In this document: one piece after another, positions 1 through 5,742 of the stretch | Layout: each line of letters begins with the position of its first letter | Position numbering within the stretch: the first letter of the stretch is position 1 | Assembly (NCBI GenBank): GCA_947505915.1 | Contig: CANNNH010000087.1 | Coordinates: 1-6,408 of the forward strand | Source: Comamonadaceae bacterium | Lineage (GTDB): Bacteria; Pseudomonadota; Gammaproteobacteria; Burkholderiales; Burkholderiaceae | Length of the DNA: 6,408 nt | Direction of reading: 5' to 3' | The notes under the pieces: model-generated | Databases searched by the model: none | Seen by the model: the letters and a program-made list of their open reading frames with translations, nothing else | Told to the model about the DNA's origin: nothing | Made by a program: the position numbers and the translations under genes

Positions 1-2918
1 GCATCCCATGCAGGCACACCATTGGCGCGGTCTTGCTCGATTTGGTCGATCAAAATGACCGAGTTGCGCTGAATCATGCCCATCAGGGCAATCACCCCGA
101 GCAAAGCAACAAAACCAAAGGGTCGTTCAAGCGTCAGCAAAGCCAAGGCAACACCCGCAATGCCCATTGGTCCTGTGAGAAACACCAGCAAGGCGCGGCT
201 AAAGCTTTGCAACTGCAGCATCAGCAAGGTAAAGGTGACAAACAACATCAAGGGTAGGCCTGCAGCGATGGAGGCCGAGCCTTTGGAGCTTTCCTCGACC
301 GCCCCTGCCACATGGATACGGTAATCAGCGAATCCGTCAGCAGCCCATTGCTTCTCCAAATTTTTCAATTCGGGCAACAACTGCGCGGTGACAGTGGCTC
401 CTTGCAAGCCTTCCACGATATCGGACTGAACGGTGATGGCGTAGTCGCGGTTCTCCCGCCACATCACCCCTGGCTCCCAAGTGAACTGCGGTTTGGCGAC
501 TTGCAACAGTGGCACCGATTTACCCGAGGCGGTGGGCACATAGGCGTTACCCAGATCAGTGATGGCTTGTCGCTCAGTTTGCGGTTGGCGCAACACGATG
601 TCGATCAATTGATCACCTTCGCGGAACTGACCCACCGTGGTGCCGCTGAGCAAAACACGTGAGGCCTGCGCGATCGACTGACTGGTCACGCCCAATGCGC
701 GGGCCTTTTCTTGATCGACCGCCAAACGGATGACCTTGATGGACTCGTTCCAGTTGTCGTTCACGCCTCGGGTATTGGCGTTGGTTCGCATCACTGCCTT
801 GACCTCGTCAGCCCGTAAACGCAGGGTATGGGGGTCGGGGCCGGCCACACGAAACTGCACGGGGAATGGCACAGGCGGGCCATTGGGCAATAACTTCACG
901 CGGGCCCTTACCTCGGGAAATTCTTTGGCCATGATGGCGGGCAGGGCAACGCGCAGGCTTTCACGCAATTTCAAGTCTTTGGGTTGGATGATGAATTGCG
1001 ACACATTGCTTTGCGGAAAGACTTGGTCCAAGGGCAGGTAAAAACGCGGCACACCAGAGCCCACCCATAAACTGACCGACTCCACGCCAACGGTCGCCAA
1101 CAAGCGCTTTTCCACTTGAAGACTCAACGCTTCATTGGCGGCGACACTGGTGCCCTCTGGAAACCAAATGTCCATCATGATTTCGGGGCGGCTTGAATCG
1201 GGAAAGAACTGCTGCTGAACTTTACCCATGCCGAATATGCCCAGCGCAAACGTCAAAATGGTGGCGCCTATGGTGAGCCAGCGGTGCTTGACGCACCAGT
1301 TCACTGTGCGACGAAAGGTGTTGTAGAAGGCTGAGTCAAACATTTCTTGCGGCGCACCACCCGCAACATGCGGTTTGACCTTGAGGATGAGGGTTCCCAA
1401 ATAAGGCACAAAAAACACCGAGACCCACCAACTTAGCAGCAAAGCAATTACGGTGACGGCAAAGATCGCAAACGTGTACTCACCTGTCACCGATTTGGCC
1501 AAACCAATCGGCAAGAAACCCGCTGCTGTGATGAGGGTGCCGGTCAGCATGGGCATGGCCGTCACCTCGTAGGCAAAAGTGGCGGCGCGAACTTTGTCAA
1601 AGCCCTCTTCCATTTTGCGCACCATCATCTCCACCGCAATGATGGCGTCGTCCACCAGCAAGCCCAAAGCGATGATGAGCGAGCCCAGCGATATCTTGTG
1701 CAAACCAATGCCGAGGTAATACATGGCCAAAAATGTCATGGCCAGCACCAAGGGGATGGTGATACCCACCACCAAACCGGGGCGCATATCGATGTACCAA
1801 CCAAAGCGACCGCCCTTGTGCCAACCCAAAGACACAAAGCTGACCGCCAACACAATCAGCACAGCCTCGATCAAGACACTGACGAATTCACTGATAGAAC
1901 GTTCGACCGCCTTGGGTTGGTCTTGCAACTGAACCAATGTCACGCCATGGGGCAAGTTGGATTGAATTTTTGCTGTTGACGCACGTAAGGCTTTGCCCAA
2001 GGCAATGATGTCGCCACCCTTGCCCATGGATACACCCAAAGCCACGACTTGCTTGCCTTGAAAGCGCACCTTGACGGACGCTGGGTCCACATAGCCGCGC
2101 TGAATCTGGGCGATATCGCCCAACTTGATTTGCTGCCCCGAAGCGCCGCGAATGGGCATGGCTTGAAGTTGTTCAATCGCTTGGAACTGACCTTGAACAC
2201 GGATTTGCACCACGTCCAAAGGGGTTTGCATGGTGCCGGCACTTTCCACCGCGTTTTGCTGCCCGAGTTGCGCCAGCACCGCATTCAAGTCCAAGCCGAG
2301 TTGGGCCAAGCGCTTTTGCGGAATTTCAATGTAGATTTTTTCGTCTTGGGTGCCAAACAACTCCACTTTGTAGACATCGGTCACGCGCAGCAATTGCTGC
2401 CTGACATCATCGGCGATGTCACGGATTTCAGCCATGGAAAAACCTTGGGCTTCGATGGCATAAATCACGCCATACACATCACCAAAATCATCATTGAAAA
2501 ATGGACCGACTACACCTTGCGGCAAGGTCTGGCGCATGTCGCTGACTTTTTTGCGAACCGTGTACCAGACGTTGGCCACATCAGCGGCTTTGGAGGAGTC
2601 TTTGATCTGAAAAATGATTTGCGACTCGCCCGGTTTGGAGTAGCTGCGAATCTTGTCGGCAAATGGCGCCTCTTGAAGGGTGCGCTCTAGTTTGTCGGTG
2701 ATTTGTTCCGCCACTTGCTGGGCGGTAGCGCCTGGCCAATAGGTGCGAATCACCATGGCACGAAAGGTGAACGGCGGGTCTTCGTCTTGTCCTAACTGGA
2801 AATAGGCAGTCACACCCAAGACCATCAGCACCACCATTAAGTAGCGGGTAAGGGCTGGGTGCATGAGCGCCCACAGGGACAGGTTAAATCCCTTTTTGTC
2901 TTCGTGCGGGCCGCTCAT
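1..2918 (-). CDS. RND efflux permease, AcrB family (partial, C-terminus off the left edge)
   Basis: This is an inner-membrane proton-driven RND pump that would work with the adaptor encoded just upstream and an outer-membrane channel. The frame is open from the ATG at 2918 to base 1, giving 972 codons plus two bases. Family members are usually about 1020-1050 residues, so only the last membrane segments are missing. TM1 lies near residues 24-41, followed by the conserved QDEDPPF segment and a porter-domain motif WPGATAQQV (61-69). TM2 is near 345-365. TM4 carries the proton-relay pair D423-D424 in LVDDAIIAVE. TM7 is near 549-567, a second large periplasmic loop follows, and TM8 is near 885-903. 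The last visible motif is RNSVILIDQIE, starting at R951, where AcrB has Lys940. The start overlaps the adaptor's stop (ATGA, 2915-2918) with no clear Shine-Dalgarno, which suggests translational coupling. The substrate cannot be told from sequence. It is not an HpnN-type hopanoid transporter by layout. No frameshift was seen in the full translation. Confidence 0.95.
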   Translation of the reverse strand, partial: MSGPHEDKKGFNLSLWALMHPALTRYLMVVLMVLGVTAYFQLGQDEDPPFTFRAMVIRTYWPGATAQQVAEQITDKLERTLQEAPFADKIRSYSKPGESQIIFQIKDSSKAADVANVWYTVRKKVSDMRQTLPQGVVGPFFNDDFGDVYGVIYAIEAQGFSMAEIRDIADDVRQQLLRVTDVYKVELFGTQDEKIYIEIPQKRLAQLGLDLNAVLAQLGQQNAVESAGTMQTPLDVVQIRVQGQFQAIEQLQAMPIRGASGQQIKLGDIAQIQRGYVDPASVKVRFQGKQVVALGVSMGKGGDIIALGKALRASTAKIQSNLPHGVTLVQLQDQPKAVERSISEFVSVLIEAVLIVLAVSFVSLGWHKGGRFGWYIDMRPGLVVGITIPLVLAMTFLAMYYLGIGLHKISLGSLIIALGLLVDDAIIAVEMMVRKMEEGFDKVRAATFAYEVTAMPMLTGTLITAAGFLPIGLAKSVTGEYTFAIFAVTVIALLLSWWVSVFFVPYLGTLILKVKPHVAGGAPQEMFDSAFYNTFRRTVNWCVKHRWLTIGATILTFALGIFGMGKVQQQFFPDSSRPEIMMDIWFPEGTSVAANEALSLQVEKRLLATVGVESVSLWVGSGVPRFYLPLDQVFPQSNVSQFIIQPKDLKLRESLRVALPAIMAKEFPEVRARVKLLPNGPPVPFPVQFRVAGPDPHTLRLRADEVKAVMRTNANTRGVNDNWNESIKVIRLAVDQEKARALGVTSQSIAQASRVLLSGTTVGQFREGDQLIDIVLRQPQTERQAITDLGNAYVPTASGKSVPLLQVAKPQFTWEPGVMWRENRDYAITVQSDIVEGLQGATVTAQLLPELKNLEKQWAADGFADYRIHVAGAVEESSKGSASIAAGLPLMLFVTFTLLMLQLQSFSRALLVFLTGPMGIAGVALALLTLERPFGFVALLGVIALMGMIQRNSVILIDQIEQDRANGVPAWD

Positions 2919-4000
2919 GGTTTGGTGCCAACTGGCTGAAACAGGGTGACTTTTTGTCCCGGCGAGAGCACATGCACACCCGCCACCACCACTTGCTGAC
3001 CGGCTTGCAAGCCGCTGTTGACCACCGCTTCATTACCGTCAGCGGTGGTGACTTGAATTTCTTGGGATTTCACCGTCATGGTGGCCATGTCCAACACCCA
3101 CACCATGGTCTTGCCACCCTCTTGCCTCAGGGCACTGGTGGGGAGTTTGATTTTTTGAATGCTGGCGGTTGGGCTGGACTCCATGCTGACCGTGACTGTG
3201 CTGCCCAATGGCGCAGTCACCGGTCCTGTCAAAGCCACACGAACGCTGAAAGTGCGGGTGACGGGGTCTGCGCTGGCGCCAATTTCGTACACCGAAGCTT
3301 TGTGCTGTTCTTCACTGCCCCAAAACTTTACTTGCACGCTTTGGCCACGCTGCAGGCTTGCCACTTTGTCTTCAGGGACCGCAAACAGTACATCCCGTGG
3401 GCCGTCTTGTGCCAAACGCAGCACCGGCATGCCCGCACTCACCACCTGCCCCGCTTCGGCTTCGATGCCAGTGACAACACCTGCTTTGTCGGCCACCAAC
3501 TTGCTGTAGCTCACTTGGTTGGTTTGTGCAGACAACTGCGCCTGCGCTTGGTCGACTTGGGCTTGCGCAGCTTTGAGGGTGGTTTCGCGTCGCTCTAACT
3601 CGGCGCCGCTGATGAACTCTTTGTCACGCAGCTCTTTGTATCGCTTGTAATCGGCAGCCGCCAAATCGCGGTTGGTGATGGCTGCATTGATTTGTGCGCG
3701 GGCGGCATCCACGGTTAAGCGGTAATCTTGGGCATCGATCTCTGCCAGCAACTGACCTGCCTTGACACGTTGCCCCAACTCCACATGCCTTGCGACCAAT
3801 TTGCCGCCAACGCGAAAGCCCAAGCGCGACTCGATACGCGCTTTGACCTCGCCTGCGTACTCGGTGGCGCTTCCCAAGGCGGTTTCCCCCACTTGGATGA
3901 CCTTGACGGAACGCACCGGTTCTTGGGTGGCAGGTGGTGGGGAGCAAGCCGCCAGCCCCATCAAGGTGGCAAGCAAAAAAAGTCGGGATAAATGCGGCAT
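2915..4000 (-). CDS. RND efflux periplasmic adaptor (membrane fusion) lipoprotein
   Basis: This is a periplasmic adaptor of the HlyD/AcrA class that bridges the RND permease and an outer-membrane channel. The protein is 361 residues from the ATG at 4000. Residues 1-19 form a lipoprotein signal: positive start, hydrophobic LFLLATLMGL, then lipobox LAAC with Cys19 as the predicted lipidated residue. The first lipoyl half-motif is around 60-90 (GFRVGGKLVARHVELGQRVK). An alpha-helical hairpin covers roughly 92-163, with heptad-like AQAQVDQAQAQL. The second lipoyl half is at 164-197 (AGVVTGIEAEAGQVV), the beta-barrel is about 200-275, and the membrane-proximal domain runs to the end. A longer in-frame start at 4072 would add 24 residues before the signal peptide and put the -10, transcription start and operator inside the gene, so I reject it. 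A purine-rich AAAGAAAG lies 7 bases before the chosen ATG. The gene is first in the operon and overlaps the permease by 4 bases. Which pump subfamily it belongs to is unknown. Confidence 0.95.
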   Translation of the reverse strand: MPHLSRLFLLATLMGLAACSPPPATQEPVRSVKVIQVGETALGSATEYAGEVKARIESRLGFRVGGKLVARHVELGQRVKAGQLLAEIDAQDYRLTVDAARAQINAAITNRDLAAADYKRYKELRDKEFISGAELERRETTLKAAQAQVDQAQAQLSAQTNQVSYSKLVADKAGVVTGIEAEAGQVVSAGMPVLRLAQDGPRDVLFAVPEDKVASLQRGQSVQVKFWGSEEQHKASVYEIGASADPVTRTFSVRVALTGPVTAPLGSTVTVSMESSPTASIQKIKLPTSALRQEGGKTMVWVLDMATMTVKSQEIQVTTADGNEAVVNSGLQAGQQVVVAGVHVLSPGQKVTLFQPVGTKP

Positions 4001-4007
4001 GACAAGG

Positions 4008-4015
4008 CTTTCTTT
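4008..4015 (-). promoter_or_regulatory. Weak ribosome-binding site for the adaptor gene
   Basis: On the minus strand the run AAAGAAAG ends 7 bases before the ATG at 4000. It is purine-rich but a poor match to AGGAGG. It is recorded because its spacing supports the start at 4000, directly ahead of the lipoprotein signal, over the longer frame beginning at 4072. Confidence 0.35.
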
Positions 4016-4027
4016 GGAAAATATTAA

Positions 4028-4045
4028 TGACTGACCGGTTAGTAA
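4028..4045. promoter_or_regulatory. TetR-family-like operator palindrome
   Basis: The sequence TGACTGACCGGTTAGTAA is an 18-bp imperfect inverted repeat centred between 4036 and 4037. Comparing it with its reverse complement gives 14 identical positions of 18, with an uninterrupted ACCGGT core. Palindromes of this ACTGACCGGTCAGT type are typical of TetR-family repressors that control RND efflux operons; that is family knowledge recalled, not a search result. It overlaps the predicted -10 and transcription start of the leftward adaptor-permease operon, the expected place for repression by blocking RNA polymerase. A second dyad, GGTTA-G-TAACC (4037-4047), overlaps its right half. No regulator gene is in the window, so the repressor would be encoded beyond it. 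Confidence 0.65.
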
Positions 4046-4059
4046 CCTAATTCTACAAC
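4031..4059 (+). promoter_or_regulatory. Candidate hpnC promoter overlapping the operator
   Basis: On the plus strand CTGACC (4031-4036, 4 of 6 to TTGACA) is followed after 17 bases by TACAAC (4054-4059, 4 of 6 to TATAAT). The predicted start of transcription is near 4066, about 24 bases before the hpnC ATG. Its -35 lies inside the TetR-like palindrome, so a bound repressor could block this promoter too. Both boxes are only moderate matches, and it competes with the alternative -10 at 4075-4080. Confidence 0.3.
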
Positions 4060-4072
4060 CTTGGTGTGTCAA
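4044..4072 (-). promoter_or_regulatory. Sigma-70-type promoter of the efflux operon
   Basis: On the minus strand a perfect TTGACA (4072 to 4067) is followed after 17 bases by TAGGTT (4049 to 4044), which matches the -10 consensus at 3 of 6 positions. The predicted start of transcription is near 4037, inside the palindrome, leaving a leader of about 37 bases before the ATG at 4000. The -35 match and ideal spacing make this the best leftward promoter. The poor -10 is its weak point. A better -10 match, TAGAAT (4055 to 4050), lies only 11 bases from the -35. Confidence 0.5.
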
Positions 4073-4074
4073 GC

Positions 4075-4080
4075 GACAAT
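4075..4080 (+). promoter_or_regulatory. Candidate -10 element for a near-leaderless hpnC transcript
   Basis: GACAAT matches the -10 consensus at 4 of 6 positions and ends 9 bases before the hpnC ATG at 4090. Transcription from it would begin roughly 2-4 bases before, or at, the start codon. No convincing -35 sits 16-18 bases upstream. It fits with the lack of any Shine-Dalgarno before hpnC and resembles the arrangement before hpnD. Confidence 0.3.
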
Positions 4081-4089
4081 TAAAAAATC

Positions 4090-4851
4090 ATGTCGGCTGT
4101 AGACCATTACGAAAACTTCCCTGTCGCCTCTTGGCTGTGCCCCGCGCACTTGCGCCCAGCGGTGGTGGCTATTTACCACTTTGCCAGAACAGCTGACGAT
4201 ATCGCTGACGAGGGAGACGCCGATGCCCACAGCCGCTTGGCAGGCTTGTCAGCCATGCAAGCAGACCTGCTGGCCTGCACCAACACGGGCCATGTCAGCA
4301 CCCAATGGCCGCAGGTTTTCACGCCATTGGCTGCGCAAATACGCCAACACGCCATCCCCTTACAACCCTTGCTCGACCTGCTCGACGCATTTACCCAAGA
4401 TGTGAACTACACCCAGACGCAGCGGCGCTACGCCTCGCGTGAGGAACTGCTGGACTACTCTCGCCGATCGGCCAACCCCATTGGCAGGTTATTGCTGCAT
4501 TTGTATGGCGTCAACGACAGCGCTTCATTAGCGCAAAGCGACGCCATTTGTTCGGCCTTGCAACTCATCAACTTTTGGCAAGACTTGAGCGTCGATATTC
4601 CACGCGGCAGGCATTACCTGCCCGAGAACGCGACACTGCAGGAAGAAACCACTTTTGCCCGCGCCTTGATGCGTCAAGGCAGCCCCCTGGTACACACCTT
4701 GCCAGGGCGTGGGGGCTGGGAGCTGCGTCTGGTGGTGCAAGGGGGGTTACGGGTGCTGGACAAGCTTGAAGATGTGGACGCCTTCCTGCACCGCCCTGTG
4801 CTCAAGGGCCTCGACTGGCTGAGTGTGGCTTGGCGAGCCGCTGGGATGTGA
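4090..4851 (+). CDS. hpnC: Squalene synthase HpnC (hydroxysqualene synthase), with a shortened internal segment
   Basis: HpnC is a cytosolic trans-isoprenyl diphosphate synthase fold enzyme that converts presqualene diphosphate to hydroxysqualene in the three-enzyme HpnCDE route to squalene. The protein has 253 residues. The start MSAVDHYENFPVAS is the usual N-terminus of the family. The first aspartate-rich motif is DDIADE (36-41). The second is QDLSVDIPRGRHYLP (164-178), with D165 and D169 as metal-binding residues. The C-terminal signature LPGRGGWELRLVVQGGLR (204-221) is HpnC-like. The family is usually near 275-280 residues. Here the stretch between YLP (176-178) and ARALM (190-194) is about 20 residues shorter than the equivalent stretch in HpnD next door. 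The contraction is in frame and all core motifs remain. No Shine-Dalgarno is visible. It is the first gene of the hpnCDE operon, divergent from the efflux operon. Confidence 0.95.
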   Translation: MSAVDHYENFPVASWLCPAHLRPAVVAIYHFARTADDIADEGDADAHSRLAGLSAMQADLLACTNTGHVSTQWPQVFTPLAAQIRQHAIPLQPLLDLLDAFTQDVNYTQTQRRYASREELLDYSRRSANPIGRLLLHLYGVNDSASLAQSDAICSALQLINFWQDLSVDIPRGRHYLPENATLQEETTFARALMRQGSPLVHTLPGRGGWELRLVVQGGLRVLDKLEDVDAFLHRPVLKGLDWLSVAWRAAGM

Positions 4852-4858
4852 AAAAGAC

Positions 4859-4881
4859 CCCATGCAAGCTGTCTTGCAGGG
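4859..4881 (+). other. Intercistronic hairpin between hpnC and hpnD
   Basis: TGCAAG (4863-4868) and CTTGCA (4873-4878) pair perfectly around a 4-base CTGT loop. The stem extends by three C-G pairs (CCC 4859-4861 with GGG 4879-4881) past one bulged A at 4862, giving nine base pairs. No T-run follows, so it is not an intrinsic terminator. It could mark an RNA-processing or stability site, or help separate hpnD translation from hpnC. Confidence 0.5.
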
Positions 4882-4889
4882 CCGGATGC

Positions 4890-4895
4890 CACAAT
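4890..4895 (+). promoter_or_regulatory. Candidate extended -10 for an internal hpnD promoter
   Basis: CACAAT (4 of 6 to TATAAT) is preceded by TG one base upstream, the extended -10 arrangement, and ends 7 bases before the hpnD ATG at 4903. A transcript from here would start at or next to the ATG, that is, leaderless. There is no good -35 at normal spacing. The evidence is the motif, its spacing and the absence of a Shine-Dalgarno. Confidence 0.3.
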
Positions 4896-4902
4896 CGCCA
4901 CC

Positions 4903-5742
4903 ATGACGCCGCAAGACTATGTTCAACAAAAAGCCGCCGCTTCAGGCAGCAGTTTTTATTACGCTTTTTTATTTCTCCCCCCGCACAGGCGGGCTGCCAT
5001 CACCGCTTTTTATGCGTTTTGCAGAGAGGTTGACGATGTCGTTGACGAGGTACTCGACCCCTCGGTGGCAGCCCAAAAACTGCATTGGTGGCAAATGGAG
5101 GTGCAAAGCAGTTTTGCTGGTAATGCCCAGCATCCGGTGATGAAAGCCTTGATGCCATTGACTGCTGACTTTGGCATCACCGCCCAACACCTGCAAGAAG
5201 TGATTGCAGGTTGCCAAATGGATTTGAGCCAAACACGCTATCTAGACTTTGCCGGTCTGCAAAGCTACTGCCATTTGGTGGCCGGTGTGGTGGGCGAAGT
5301 GGCTGCACGCATTTTTGGGCAAAGCCAAGACCAAACCACCCACTATGCCCATCAATTGGGTTTGGCTTTTCAACTCACCAACATCATCCGCGATGTGGGT
5401 GAAGACGCTTTGCGTGGGCGCATCTACCTGCCGGTAAACGAGTTGCAGCAGTTCAATGTCAGCGCCAAAGATATTTTGGAACGACGCGACAGCCCCGCTT
5501 TCCAAGCCTTGATGACGTTCCAATTCGAACGCGCCCAGGGCCTTTACGAACAAGCTTTGGCAGCTTTACCTCAAGCCGATTGGCGCAACCAAAAACCTGG
5601 CCTGATGATGGCGAGCATCTACCGAACCTTGCTGGTGGAAATCCAAGCAGCAGGCTTTCCAGTGCTGCGCCAACGTGTGGCGCTCACGCCTTTACGCAAG
5701 TTTTGGCTGGCTTGGAAAATGCAGGCCTTGGGGCGTTTTTGA
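4903..5742 (+). CDS. hpnD: Presqualene diphosphate synthase HpnD
   Basis: HpnD condenses two farnesyl diphosphates head-to-head into presqualene diphosphate, feeding HpnC. The protein has 279 residues, full length for the family. The first aspartate-rich motif is REVDDVVDE (41-49, with D44, D45 and D48). The YCHLVAGVVGEV segment (122-133) is typical of squalene/phytoene synthases. The second motif is NIIRDVGEDALRGRIYLP (160-177), with D164 and D168 as magnesium-binding residues. The following segment QFNVSAKDILERRDSPAF is present here and largely missing in HpnC. The start MTPQDYVQQKAAASGSSFYYAF matches the family N-terminus. It begins 51 bases after the hpnC stop, with no Shine-Dalgarno but a -10-like motif 7 bases upstream of the ATG. 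Its stop overlaps the TTG start of hpnE. A plain phytoene synthase is less likely given the hpnC-hpnD-hpnE order. Confidence 0.96.
   Translation: MTPQDYVQQKAAASGSSFYYAFLFLPPHRRAAITAFYAFCREVDDVVDEVLDPSVAAQKLHWWQMEVQSSFAGNAQHPVMKALMPLTADFGITAQHLQEVIAGCQMDLSQTRYLDFAGLQSYCHLVAGVVGEVAARIFGQSQDQTTHYAHQLGLAFQLTNIIRDVGEDALRGRIYLPVNELQQFNVSAKDILERRDSPAFQALMTFQFERAQGLYEQALAALPQADWRNQKPGLMMASIYRTLLVEIQAAGFPVLRQRVALTPLRKFWLAWKMQALGRF
5730..5733 (+). promoter_or_regulatory. Possible ribosome-binding site for hpnE
   Basis: GGGG inside the end of hpnD lies 5 bases before TTG (5739) and 14 bases before the alternative GTG (5748). The spacing favours the TTG start. It is a short, weak match on its own, and coupling to hpnD termination probably matters more. 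Confidence 0.3.

Noticed and set aside
2049..2690. 213-codon open frame on the plus strand inside the permease gene
   Set aside because: It runs antisense in exact codon register with the permease, so its openness follows from scarce TTA, CTA and TCA codons on the coding strand. The translation shows no family features.
1..2918. Permease as the hopanoid transporter HpnN
   Set aside because: The AcrB-type sequence and the paired lipoprotein adaptor indicate a tripartite efflux pump. HpnN is a different RND branch without such an adaptor.
2954..3598. 214-codon open frame on the plus strand inside the adaptor gene
   Set aside because: It is again the in-register antisense of a well-supported gene, and its His/Arg-rich translation looks like a shadow frame.
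4050..4055. TAGAAT (minus strand) as the efflux -10 box
   Set aside because: It matches 5 of 6 positions but lies only 11 bases from the TTGACA, too close for a standard sigma-70 promoter.
4090..4851. hpnC as a pseudogene because of its short length
   Set aside because: The reading frame is intact and both aspartate-rich motifs and the C-terminal signature are preserved on either side of the in-frame contraction.
4858..4881. Hairpin after hpnC as an intrinsic terminator
   Set aside because: No run of T follows the stem, and the downstream gene belongs to the same pathway and strand.
4896..4905. GCCACCATG before hpnD, resembling a eukaryotic Kozak context
   Set aside because: The window is clearly bacterial, so this is coincidence.
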